Shown here: one piece after another, positions 1 through 7,668 of the stretch
Layout of the letters: every line of letters begins with the position of its first letter
Position numbering within the stretch: the stretch's first letter is position 1
NCBI RefSeq assembly: GCF_016862095.1
Contig: NZ_BOMH01000041.1
Span: 124,001-188,000 of the forward strand
DNA from: Actinoplanes cyaneus
Lineage (GTDB): Bacteria > Actinomycetota > Actinomycetes > Mycobacteriales > Micromonosporaceae
Direction of reading: 5' to 3'
Length of the DNA stretch: 64,000 nucleotides
Translations under genes and position numbers: made by a program
The notes under the pieces: generated by a model
What the model was told of the DNA's origin: nothing
Databases searched by the model: none
Seen by the model: only the letters and a program-made list of their open reading frames with translations

Positions 1-201
1 ACCGCGACGGCGAGCGACCGTAACGGCATCGCCCGGGTCCAGCTGATGGTGAACGGCAAGCAGGTGGCCGTCGACACCAGGCCCGCGTTCGCCTTCACTC
101 TCCGGCCGGGCCGGTACGGCAAGAGGTTCACCGTCCGGATCCGCGCCTACGACCGGGCCGGCAACCTGCGAGCCACCAGCCAGCGCACCTACCATCGCTG
201 A
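1..201 (+). CDS. C-terminal end of an Ig-like domain protein (5' partial)
   Basis: The first frame is open from the window edge to a TGA at 199-201, giving 66 residues without a start. The segment reads as the last two-thirds of a bacterial Ig-like fold: a G-I-A-R-V-x-L-x-V-N-G stretch, then alternating hydrophobic strands, then an A-Y-D-R-A-G-N turn near the end. This is the usual form of Ig-like repeats at the C-terminus of secreted actinobacterial proteases and glycosidases. The catalytic part, if any, lies outside the window, so only the domain type can be called. The next gene is convergent. Confidence 0.7.
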   Translation, partial: TATASDRNGIARVQLMVNGKQVAVDTRPAFAFTLRPGRYGKRFTVRIRAYDRAGNLRATSQRTYHR

Positions 202-267
202 GCCGGACCGGAAGCGGCGTCCGCGGCTCGGCCCGACAGTCGTACTGCCTCGATCGACGGCCCGGCG

Positions 268-789
268 TCAGTCCACGGCGAGCATCGACGCTGCTCGCCA
301 CTCCTCGCGGGTCACGGCGTACCGGATGCGGGTCTCCGACTCCTCGATCAGGCGCATCCCCAGACGTTTCATCAAGGCCTGTGACGACGTGTTCGCCGGA
401 TCGCAGGTCGCGGTGATCTCCGGGAAGGAGAACGTCCCGAAGACGTACGGGACGAAGACTCGCATGGCCTCGGACGCGTAGCCACGGCCGTGGAACCCGG
501 GGTGGAACTGGAAGCCGACATCGCCCGGCGCGCCGGAATCCCTCGGCGCCCAGACGCCCACGTCGCCGATCACCCGCTGCTCGGCGACGTGCTCCACGGC
601 ATAGCCGTGCCACGCCTGGGTCGCGCCCTCGTCCAGCACCGCCTGGGCGACGAGGTAGCCGGCCGCCTGCTCCCGGCTCATCGGCTCCCCCGGCAGGTGG
701 CGGCGCACCACCGGGTCGGCCTGGTAGGCCAGGAAGTCGTCGAGATCCCCCGCGGCGAACCGTCGGACCCTCAACCGCTCACTTCTCAC
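268..789 (-). CDS. GNAT N-acetyltransferase, RimJ/RimL type
   Basis: The 173-residue product is normal length for a single GNAT domain, which transfers an acetyl group from acetyl-CoA to a protein N-terminus or small amine. It opens with the R-L-x-V-R-x-F-x-x-x-D strand typical of RimJ/RimL proteins. The acetyl-CoA loop is seen as H-P-G-F-H-G-R-G-Y-A-S-E-A, and a C-terminal N-x-x-S-x-x-L-M-K-R-L-G-M motif completes the fold. The GTG start at 787-789 has a GGAGG a few bases upstream. Substrate cannot be inferred. It is a lone gene, divergent from the TetR gene that follows. Confidence 0.87.
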   Translation of the reverse strand: MRSERLRVRRFAAGDLDDFLAYQADPVVRRHLPGEPMSREQAAGYLVAQAVLDEGATQAWHGYAVEHVAEQRVIGDVGVWAPRDSGAPGDVGFQFHPGFHGRGYASEAMRVFVPYVFGTFSFPEITATCDPANTSSQALMKRLGMRLIEESETRIRYAVTREEWRAASMLAVD

Positions 790-1001
790 TCAGGCCTCCG
801 TCACCTCACGCCCCGGACCCGGCACGAGGGTGAACAGATGCTCGCACACCGCAGCCTGCGCCGGAACGGTGCACCGGATCACTGTCGTCACCCCGTGGCG
901 CCACCCGCTCCTCGGCGCCCGTGCCGACGTGCAGCACGCGCATGTTGCCGGGTTCCGCCGCGCCAGCGGAGTCCAGCGTCACCGGAACCCGCGTCAACTT
1001 T

Positions 1002-1021
1002 TGTACATACTAGTATGTACA
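1002..1021. promoter_or_regulatory. 20-bp perfect palindrome, TetR operator
   Basis: TGTACATACTAGTATGTACA is a perfect 20-bp palindrome. It covers the ATG at 1015-1017 of the TetR gene and lies 10 bp before the alternative GTG at 1030. Its form matches operators of LmrA/YxaF-like TetR proteins, so autorepression of the TetR-DUF4865 pair is the natural reading. Confidence 0.85.
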
Positions 1022-1566
1022 GTGCGGGGGTGAACGCGGCGGAACGACTGATCGAGAGCACCCGGGACCTTCTCTGGGAGCGTGGCTACGTCGGGACCAG
1101 TCCGAAGGCGATCCAGCAGCGGGCGGGGTCCGGCCAGGGCAGCATGTACCACCACTTCAGCGGCAAACAGGAGCTGGCGCTGACGGCCATCCGCCGTACC
1201 GCGGAAGAGATGAGGGCCAGAGCCGAGGAGCAGTTCTCCGGGCCGGGAACTCCGATCGAGCGCATCACCGCCTACCTGCGGCGCGAGCGGGACGTGCTCA
1301 AGGGCTGCCCGATCGGGCGGCTCACCCAGGACCCGGACGTGATGGCCGACCCGCTGCTGCGCGCGCCGGTCGACGAGACGCTCGGCTGGCTGCGCGGGCG
1401 CCTCGCCGGGATCGTCGCCGAGACAGGCACCAAACTGGACCCGCAAGCGGTGGCCGCCACCATCGTCGCCACGCTGCAGGGTGGGTACGTGCTGGCGCGC
1501 GCCGCCGGCTCGCCCGCACCGTTCGACCAGGCCGTCAGCGGTCTGCTGAGCCTGCTGACCGACTGA
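1015..1566 (+). CDS. TetR family repressor, LmrA/YxaF-like
   Basis: The 183-residue protein has an N-terminal TetR helix-turn-helix (A-A-E-R-L-I-E-S-T-R-D-L-L, then G-Y-x-G-T-S-P-K-A-I-Q, then S-M-Y-H-H-F-S-G-K). A C-terminal ligand domain carries the C-P-I-G-R-L-x-x-D segment of the LmrA/YxaF branch. The reading frame stays open far upstream, but codon use there is poor. Either the ATG at 1015, inside the palindrome and without a ribosome site, or the GTG at 1030, preceded by GCGGGG, is the real start. It is followed 8 nt downstream by a DUF4865 gene with its own GAGGAG site, so the two form an operon under self-control. The ligand is unknown. Confidence 0.88.
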   Translation: MYSAGVNAAERLIESTRDLLWERGYVGTSPKAIQQRAGSGQGSMYHHFSGKQELALTAIRRTAEEMRARAEEQFSGPGTPIERITAYLRRERDVLKGCPIGRLTQDPDVMADPLLRAPVDETLGWLRGRLAGIVAETGTKLDPQAVAATIVATLQGGYVLARAAGSPAPFDQAVSGLLSLLTD

Positions 1567-1574
1567 GGAGACCC

Positions 1575-2162
1575 GTGTACGCGAGCCAGTACGAGATCGC
1601 CCTGCCCGCCGACTACGACATGGGGATCATCCGCAAACGAGTGGCGGCCGGCGGGCACGTGCTCGACGACCGTGCCGGGCTGGGCCTCAAGGCGTACGTC
1701 ATCCGGGAACGCGGAGTCGACGGGTCGCCGGTCAACCAGTACGCGCCGTTCTACCTGTGGAACAACCCTGCGGCGATGGCGCACTTCCTGGTCGGCGGCG
1801 GCGGCTTCCAGAACATCATCCGCGACTTCGGCCGTCCCGCCGTACGGCACTGGACCGGCATCGCCGCGGAAGCCGGGCCGGCCCGCGCGACCACGCCCCG
1901 GGCCGCGTCCCGGCGGCTCACCGCCGTGCCGGCCGGCGTCGGGACGGACCTGCCCGCGCTGATCTCACAAGAGGTGTCACGGTTACGGGACCTCGCCCAC
2001 CGCGACGGGGTGCACACGGCCGCGCTCGCCGTCGACCCGGACCGGTGGGAGCTGCTGCGGTTCGTGCTCTGGGCGGACACGTCCGCCCCGGACGAGGACG
2101 CGACCGAGCGGTACGAGGTGCTGCACCTCTCCTCCCCCGGCCTCGGCGCCCTCGACGCGTAG
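1575..2162 (+). CDS. DUF4865 family protein
   Basis: The 195-residue product begins with the M-Y-x-x-Q-Y-E-I-x-L-P-x-D-Y-D-M signature of DUF4865, a family of unknown biochemical function common in actinobacteria. The pattern Y-A-P-F-Y-L-W-N-N-P-A-A-M-A-H-F-L and the F-G-R-P-x-V-R-H-W-T segment also fit the family. The GTG start has GAGGAG at 1566-1570, overlapping the stop of the TetR gene region, so the pair is co-transcribed. DUF4865 genes are often found beside TetR or LysR regulators and small oxidoreductase or tautomerase genes, which suggests response to a small reactive compound. That role is inference. Confidence 0.85.
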   Translation: MYASQYEIALPADYDMGIIRKRVAAGGHVLDDRAGLGLKAYVIRERGVDGSPVNQYAPFYLWNNPAAMAHFLVGGGGFQNIIRDFGRPAVRHWTGIAAEAGPARATTPRAASRRLTAVPAGVGTDLPALISQEVSRLRDLAHRDGVHTAALAVDPDRWELLRFVLWADTSAPDEDATERYEVLHLSSPGLGALDA

Positions 2163-2182
2163 GCGGGATTCCCGACTCGCGC

Positions 2183-2188
2183 TAGCCT
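2183..2188 (+). promoter_or_regulatory. -10 box of a leaderless promoter
   Basis: TAGCCT lies 7 nt before the GTG at 2196, and no ribosome site is present. The spacing places the transcription start at or next to the start codon. Confidence 0.4.
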
Positions 2189-2195
2189 CCTGCGC

Positions 2196-2750
2196 GTGAA
2201 CGATGACGCAAGTCTGGCGGACGCTCTGCGCTCGTGGAGCGAGTGGCTGAGCCGGCTCGGCGCTCCGGTCGCATCCTCGCTACGACCCGGGCGGTCGCCC
2301 GAACAGATCGTCGCCGTGCTCGGCGCCGAACTGCCCGCAGCCGTGCTCACCTGGTTCTCGTGGTGCGACGGCGTCGAGGACGCGCCCGGCCAGACGATCG
2401 GCGACTGCTGGGTGATCCCGGGATACTGGCCGGTCTCCCTCGCCGAGGCCCGTGACGATTTGTCCGTCGATCTGCCCTATCGACACGGGGTGCCGCTGCT
2501 GCGCGACGGCGGCACCGATCTGTACGTGGCCGCGTGGTCCGAGACCGGTGAGGAGCCGGTCGTGGTGTCGCTGCTGGATCCGGGAAACCCCGTCGTCGAG
2601 TACGGCTCCGTCGCCGAGCTTGTCGCCGTCACCAACGCCTGCTTCGCGCGGAACGTGTACGCCCTGGACGAGTCGGGCCTGCTCGACCTGGTCGACGCGG
2701 AGGGCTACGACGCCATCTACGAAGAGGTCACCGGTCTACCGGCTACCTGA
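2196..2750 (+). CDS. SMI1/KNR4-like protein
   Basis: The 184-residue protein fits the SMI1/KNR4 (SUKH) fold. It has an early helix, an L-G-A-E-L-P-A-A-V-L-T-W-F-S-W-C-D-G segment resembling the conserved lead-in of the fold, and later strands ending in V-V-x-L-L-D-P-G-N. SUKH proteins are often immunity proteins to secreted toxins, but many actinobacterial single-copy members have unknown roles and no toxin gene is adjacent here. It probably has a leaderless mRNA. The call rests on pattern similarity only. Confidence 0.65.
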   Translation: MNDDASLADALRSWSEWLSRLGAPVASSLRPGRSPEQIVAVLGAELPAAVLTWFSWCDGVEDAPGQTIGDCWVIPGYWPVSLAEARDDLSVDLPYRHGVPLLRDGGTDLYVAAWSETGEEPVVVSLLDPGNPVVEYGSVAELVAVTNACFARNVYALDESGLLDLVDAEGYDAIYEEVTGLPAT

Positions 2751-2803
2751 CGCGCGGCTTGCCGGCGTACGGCAGGCGAAGCTCAGCCGGGCGAAGTCCG
2801 GCT

Positions 2804-2878
2804 CCGGGCGCGTGGGGCAGCGTCTTCGCAGATGACCTGCGCGGCTTCGGCGACTCGGACAACAAGCCGGGCGAGGGC
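2804..2878 (+). pseudogene. Possible scrap of an alpha/beta hydrolase gene
   Basis: Between two convergent genes one forward frame reads V-F-A-D-D-L-R-G-F-G-D-S-D-N-K-P-G-E-G. This closely matches the strand and loop V-x-A-P-D-L-R-G-F-G-D-S-D-K-P of epoxide-hydrolase-like alpha/beta hydrolases. Nothing on either side continues the fold: no nucleophile elbow and no cap. I read it as a gene remnant of about 25 codons, though chance cannot be excluded. Confidence 0.35.
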
Positions 2879-2940
2879 CGTTCGCGGCTTCGTGAGCAGC
2901 GTCGACGCCGCCTGATCGGCCGGCGCGTGGCTGAACCTGA

Positions 2941-3543
2941 TCAGAGACTGTCGCGCCTGACCGTGTAGTGCAGGTGCAGGACGCGGTCGCCCTGGACGAC
3001 CGCGTCCGGGTCGTCGAGCAGGACGGTTCCGGTGTGGCGGCCGAAGAAGCGCACACCCTCGCCGAGCACGACCGGCACGACGTCCATGGCGACCTCGTCG
3101 ACCAGGCCCGCCGCGAATGCCTGGCCGCCCACGTCGCCCGCGGTCACGCAGACCAGGCCGTCCCCGGCGAGCTCCTTCGCGAGCCAGATGCCCTCCTCGA
3201 CAGAGCCGGCCGTGTGGAACGGCGCGCCGGGGAACCGGGCAAGCCACTCCGACGGCAGCGGCCGGTGGGTGACGACGACCAGCGTCTCCCCCGCGGCCGG
3301 CACACCCGACCACCCGTCGGTGGTGTCGAACAGGTGACGCCCGATCACGGTGCACTTCACGCCGGTCCAGAAGGGCGTCACATAGTCCGCGGAGGCCCGG
3401 CTCATGGTGAACGACCACTTGTCGTTGGCGTGGACGGTCACGTCGCCGTTGCCGTACCAGTCGAAGAGGGGCCCGACCGAGTCGTCGGGATACGCGATGA
3501 ACCCGTCGACCGACACCACGGCCTGCATGACGACTCTTGCCAT
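2941..3543 (-). CDS. Dihydrofolate reductase family (RibD C-terminal-like) protein
   Basis: The 200-residue protein starts M-A-R-V-V-M-Q-A-V-V-S-V-D-G-F-I-A, the first strand of the RibD-C/DHFR-like fold. It keeps G-R-x-L-F-D-T-T-D-G-W in the middle and a V-V-P-V-V-L-G-E-G-V-R-F-F core strand near the C-terminus. These proteins bind NADPH, but most actinobacterial stand-alone copies have no known substrate. The chosen ATG at 3541-3543 is preceded by GAGGAG, and an upstream in-frame ATG adds only nine poorly conserved residues. The gene is convergent with the SMI1-like gene. A distant relative lies at 20643-21218. Confidence 0.85.
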   Translation of the reverse strand: MARVVMQAVVSVDGFIAYPDDSVGPLFDWYGNGDVTVHANDKWSFTMSRASADYVTPFWTGVKCTVIGRHLFDTTDGWSGVPAAGETLVVVTHRPLPSEWLARFPGAPFHTAGSVEEGIWLAKELAGDGLVCVTAGDVGGQAFAAGLVDEVAMDVVPVVLGEGVRFFGRHTGTVLLDDPDAVVQGDRVLHLHYTVRRDSL

Positions 3544-3691
3544 CGTTCGCGCTCCTCGGTCCGTTCGCACCGTCCGGAGTCGCCAGCTTTACACACTCAC
3601 GGGACGTGGGAAGGCCGGTCGAACGCGATCACGCGTAGGAAGGCGGCCGCAGCCATGGCGGTGGCGTGGTCTCGATGGACGATGCGGGTGG

Positions 3692-6600
3692 TCAGAGCGG
3701 CTCGGACCAGGGAAGGGCCGCTTCCGAGACGTCCCAGAGGCGCACGATTCCACCGAACGTCGCCGCCGCGAACTTCCCGTCGGGACTGATCGCCACATGA
3801 TCGTCGACGCCGAACTCGTATCCGACATTCAGACTGCGGCCCGTGCCGATGTGGACCTGGGCCGAGCCGGGGGAATCCACACCCACTCGGGTCACGGTCA
3901 TCATGCTGGCGCCGAATTGAGCGAAGGTCGCCGCCGTTCGCGACTGTGCAGTCACGGCTCCGCCCCAAAGGCCGTACTGATAGCCGGGGGAATAGGTCTC
4001 ATAATGGTCACCGAAGATCCCCCGCACAGCGACCCCATCACAATCAGCAGTGACCATCCGCTCGGGATCACCGACCCATTGGTCGAATTCCTGCGGTCCT
4101 CCGCGAGTATCCGACTCGGCCCACCCGCCCCAGTCGATCCAGAGCGGATACGCGTACCACAGTTCCAACTTTCCCCGGTCGGAGTCGGCGAGGGTGATGT
4201 CACAACCGCGAACGACCCGGGATCGCAGGTCGCGAACCATGATTCGATGCTGGGCGTCCACCGCAACCAACTCTCGGCCACGTTCGTCCAGGTTCAGGGA
4301 GCGCACAGGCTGATAGGACCGAAACGGTCGATATCTATCCACCAGATCCAGATCCATCACGTACACGAGATTGTCGACGGCGACAGCCAGGGTGAGTCCG
4401 TCGCCGCTGAACGCCATGGCGAACAGCCGCCCCGCGAGCTTCCGGACCGCCCGGGGAGAATCACCGAATCCCGCAGAGTCACGGTTCCAGATCTCGACCG
4501 AGCCGTCCCGCCTCGAGACCGCCATGACGCGAGCTGCTTCGCCCAGTGCGACGAACTCGTATGCGACCCCGGACCGCGACAGCACGGCGACGGCTTTGTC
4601 GGCGGGCGCGATCGTCACCACCACACACGCCAGGACGGCTGCCGCGGTGGATGCCGCCAACAGCCGCCGTCGATGCCTTCTGCGATCCGGCGCCGTATCG
4701 GCAACCTCGGTCAGCCCGGTCGGCCGGGTGGCGAGACGCTCCTGGAACCGAATGTGCCGGAACTGGTAAACACCGCTGACCTGACGCAGCAGGCCCTTCT
4801 CCCGGGCCTCGGCCAGGAAGCCGATCAGGCGCCACGGCAACTGTCCACGCATGGCGAGCACGGCCCGCGCGACCACGAATCGCGGCCAGGCGGACGTGAG
4901 CAGAACCAGACCCGCCAGCATCAGCCCGGGCAGGACGAAAGCGACGGCACGCGCAAGATTGTCGCCCACCGAGTTCCAGGCCACGCCCATGCCGAACGTG
5001 GTTCGCCGGTCAAGATGCGTCCAGGCTGCCGCCCACGCCGGATCACGGGAGATCGCCTTGCTCAGTAGGGTGCCGGCGAAGCCACCGCCGATCATCGCCG
5101 GGAAGAGCAGAACGTTGACCGTGAGACCCGCGCAAGCGGCTCCAGACAGCGACGACCGGCGATCCTGCTGGACGAACCGAAGCGGGTCGGCGCGTGCGGA
5201 CCGCTCCGCGGGAGCGTTCAGCCAGTTGTGCACCGCCAGGGCCAGACCCACCACCAGAGTGATCGCTCCACATTGAGTGAAGACCTGACAAAAACCCCGG
5301 AATTCGGCGAGATCCCATCGGACGACTCTGAACGCGAAGATGGCCGTGGCGATGACCAGCGGAATGCCGCAGACCACGGTGCCGATCGCGATGCCGTTGC
5401 GGAATCCACGGCGTAACCGGCTGCTCGATCCCTTCAAGGACAGTGACAGTCGTCCAGGGAGCCGGTCGCCGGCCGCGAACCAGATCATCACTGTGAGAAG
5501 TGCAAAAGAAACACTCAGCAGGATGCCCCAGTCGGTGGAGAGATACATGACATCCTGACCATCGCTCAGCACTGCAAGACCTGCGATGACGAGAACAGCG
5601 ACCGCCGCACCACCGGTGATGCCGAGGGCGAACCCGACCCAGGGCCGCAGCAGGCGCGGGAGCAGCCACCAGGCCAGGTCACGATCCTGATGCTGGTGCA
5701 GATAGCCGGCCAGGAAGCGCAACCACTTCCTGGCCTGCGGGGCGGACCACCGCGACGGCTTCATGGGCTGGGCCGCGGGCCGGAAGCGAGGGGCGTACGC
5801 GCCGTCGATCAACTGGTCGATGATGAAGTCCTCGACCTCGTGGCGTGACTCGAACCGCGCAGTGTCGAGCAGGTCGGAGGGACGGCCACCACAGCGTTCG
5901 TACGTGAACCGGGCCAGCGACACCATGAGCGGCGTCGACAACGCCTTCGCCACCGGATGATCATGATCCCCGTCGGCCGCGGCTGCGAGCAGGTCGGCGT
6001 ACACCTCGTCCCAGACCGTGCCGGGTGGCCAGGTGATCGACGACAGGTAGGCGATCACGTCCTGCGCCGGCAAGGGCACCATCTCCACGACGGGAGCGCC
6101 GTGCAGGACCGGGGAACCACCCCGGATGACATCGGTGTACTCCGCGGACCGGCACGTCACGATCACCGGCCGGTCGTTGCCGACAGCCCGGTTGATCTCA
6201 TGGACGGCGCCGCGCCGGGCCGACTCGGGCATCTCGTCCAGGCCGTCGAGCACGGGCAGGAGAAGACCGCTCAGCAACAACCGCCGCGGCGTCTCGGGCT
6301 GGTCGTTGTAATACAACGCGGCGACACTGCGCACGATCCACGCGTCCAGCGACACCGACAGCGGATCCCAGGACGAGGCGGACAGCAACACCGGGGTCAC
6401 GCCGCCCGGCGTGCGGGCGTCCAGCAGACCCAGTGTCATCAGCATGGCCAGCACGCTCTTGCCGGCGCCGGGCTCGCCGAGCAGCACGAGCCGGCCGCGA
6501 TCCAGGTGCGCGTAGTCGTCGGCGAGCCGGTGGACGACCTCGTCGAAGTTGCCGTCCAGGCGACCGCTCAGCCTCTTACGACGTACGCGCAAGCCGTTGT

Positions 6601-6958
6601 CGGACCTTGCCGGACCGTCAGCGATGGCGTCGCTGCCGGTCGCGGCCCAGGACAGCGGGATGACGCCAGGATCCCGCAGCCGACGGGCCTGAGCCTCGTC
6701 GAGCCACTGCTCGCGCAGTGTCTCGGCGAGGTCGTCGGCCAGTTCGCAGGACGATTCCTGGCTCTTCTCCGGCCACAGGTACATGACGATCGCGGCTGTC
6801 AGGCTGACCAGCCCGAGCAGCACGCCGATGCGGCTGTCCGACAGACCGCCGGCGACCATGTCGACGATGCTCGCCACGGTCGCCACCGCGCAGACGGCGA
6901 GAAGGATCTGCATGGCGGCGCGGACGCCGGAGCGGCGCCGGAACGGCAGGCGGGTCAT
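3692..6958 (-). CDS. Membrane NACHT ATPase with C-terminal beta-propeller
   Basis: This 1088-residue STAND-type ATPase starts with two hydrophobic helices (about 16-37 and 44-61). A NACHT module follows, with Walker A G-E-P-G-A-G-K-S at 161-168, Walker B V-L-D-G-L-D-E at 236-242 and the C-R-S-A-E-Y sensor at 269-274. From about 440 to 690 there are several long hydrophobic helices, then a Y-Q-F-R-H-I-R-F-Q-E-R-L-A segment that closes NACHT modules, another hydrophobic helix near 766-783, and about 290 residues with propeller-like blades (D-G-S-V-E-I-W-N and G-G-I-V-R-L-W-D). NACHT proteins oligomerise on sensing a trigger, and some defend against phage. No effector gene is adjacent. Base composition of its 3' half is lower in GC than its neighbours, a hint of transfer. 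Confidence 0.85.
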   Translation of the reverse strand: MTRLPFRRRSGVRAAMQILLAVCAVATVASIVDMVAGGLSDSRIGVLLGLVSLTAAIVMYLWPEKSQESSCELADDLAETLREQWLDEAQARRLRDPGVIPLSWAATGSDAIADGPARSDNGLRVRRKRLSGRLDGNFDEVVHRLADDYAHLDRGRLVLLGEPGAGKSVLAMLMTLGLLDARTPGGVTPVLLSASSWDPLSVSLDAWIVRSVAALYYNDQPETPRRLLLSGLLLPVLDGLDEMPESARRGAVHEINRAVGNDRPVIVTCRSAEYTDVIRGGSPVLHGAPVVEMVPLPAQDVIAYLSSITWPPGTVWDEVYADLLAAAADGDHDHPVAKALSTPLMVSLARFTYERCGGRPSDLLDTARFESRHEVEDFIIDQLIDGAYAPRFRPAAQPMKPSRWSAPQARKWLRFLAGYLHQHQDRDLAWWLLPRLLRPWVGFALGITGGAAVAVLVIAGLAVLSDGQDVMYLSTDWGILLSVSFALLTVMIWFAAGDRLPGRLSLSLKGSSSRLRRGFRNGIAIGTVVCGIPLVIATAIFAFRVVRWDLAEFRGFCQVFTQCGAITLVVGLALAVHNWLNAPAERSARADPLRFVQQDRRSSLSGAACAGLTVNVLLFPAMIGGGFAGTLLSKAISRDPAWAAAWTHLDRRTTFGMGVAWNSVGDNLARAVAFVLPGLMLAGLVLLTSAWPRFVVARAVLAMRGQLPWRLIGFLAEAREKGLLRQVSGVYQFRHIRFQERLATRPTGLTEVADTAPDRRRHRRRLLAASTAAAVLACVVVTIAPADKAVAVLSRSGVAYEFVALGEAARVMAVSRRDGSVEIWNRDSAGFGDSPRAVRKLAGRLFAMAFSGDGLTLAVAVDNLVYVMDLDLVDRYRPFRSYQPVRSLNLDERGRELVAVDAQHRIMVRDLRSRVVRGCDITLADSDRGKLELWYAYPLWIDWGGWAESDTRGGPQEFDQWVGDPERMVTADCDGVAVRGIFGDHYETYSPGYQYGLWGGAVTAQSRTAATFAQFGASMMTVTRVGVDSPGSAQVHIGTGRSLNVGYEFGVDDHVAISPDGKFAAATFGGIVRLWDVSEAALPWSEPL

Positions 6959-7071
6959 GGGACATCCCAGCAGGTCAGCGTGGGTACGAGAACAAGATCA
7001 AGTCTCCACCCGGTGGTGCCCGGCGGGCCTCTCCCCGCCCGTTCCGGCGTGTCGGAGCGGCGGAGGGCCGG

Positions 7072-7230
7072 TCAGCTTCGCAGCCAGACCCTGGCCTGCT
7101 CCGGTGTCCCGGGCGGCATCGCGCGCAGCGACTCCCGCCAGACGTGGTCCGCCGAGTCCATGACCTTGGCGATCGCGCACGGCGCGGTGCATTCCTCGGC
7201 CGGGGTCGCCAGCGGCCCTCGCTGCCGCAC
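7072..7230 (-). CDS. Unrecognised short reading frame, possible gene remnant
   Basis: From a GTG at 7230 to a TGA at 7072-7074 the reverse strand encodes 52 residues with over 90 per cent G or C at third positions, far better than the forward frame across the same bases. The peptide contains two cysteines and a W-R-E-S-L-R-A-M-P-P-G-T-P-E-Q segment that I cannot assign. Beyond about 7250 the same reverse frame runs antisense to a CMD domain, so this is probably the surviving 3' end of a longer gene cut at that junction. Confidence 0.35.
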   Translation of the reverse strand: MRQRGPLATPAEECTAPCAIAKVMDSADHVWRESLRAMPPGTPEQARVWLRS

Positions 7231-7254
7231 CTCCGTGCAGCGGAAGGCCGGCAG

Positions 7255-7509
7255 CGCTCCGTCAACCGCCTGCAGCTGTCCGCCTGGCGCGAGTCGGCGC
7301 TGTTCACCCCGGCCGAGCGCGCGGCTCTGGAGTACACCGAGGCCGCGACCACGCTGACCGGGCACGGCGTCAGCGACGAGGTGTGGGCCGGGGTGCGCCA
7401 GTTCTTCGACGACGAGGAGCTCGGGGCCCTGGTCGTCCAGGTCGCGCTGATGAACGCGTACAACCGGTTCGGCGTCCCCCTGCGGATGCCGGTGACCTCG
7501 CGCGGCTAA
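7255..7509 (+). pseudogene. Truncated carboxymuconolactone decarboxylase/AhpD-like gene
   Basis: About 85 codons ending at TAA 7507-7509 match the C-terminal half of CMD/AhpD-like peroxidase-type proteins: L-S-A-W-R-E-S-A-L-F-T-P-A-E-R-A-A-L, then V-S-D-E-V-W-A-G-V-R-Q-F-F, then M-N-A-Y-N-R-F. The N-terminal half, which holds the redox C-x-x-C-x-x-x-H motif, is missing. Upstream bases instead code best on the other strand. The product would be inactive. A GTG at 7144 opens this frame, but the intervening peptide has no family resemblance. Confidence 0.7.
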
Positions 7510-7518
7510 GCCGCGCGA
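7498..7518. terminator. Stem-loop at the stop of the CMD remnant
   Basis: TCGCGCGGC and GCCGCGCGA form a perfect 9-bp stem with a 3-nt loop that is the TAA stop itself. There is no T tract, as is common for high-GC terminators. Confidence 0.45.
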
Positions 7519-7668
7519 CAGCCAGGTCGCGGGCGAAAGCACGAGCCGGACGAGCTTCTCCGGCGGCGGCGAAATGCCGGACAGAGGCGGGACAGCCCGT
7601 CGGTCAACGATGCTGTCACGAACGCAGACCGCCCGGGAGGGTCGACTGCGGAATCGTTGCGGTGCAGG

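Noticed and set aside
490..1014. N-terminal extension of the TetR frame
   Set aside because: The extension overlaps the convergent GNAT gene and has poor codon use; TetR proteins begin near 1015-1030.
3404..5068. Long forward open frame of 554 codons
   Set aside because: It is antisense to the NACHT ATPase gene, with charged, low-complexity residues and no family.
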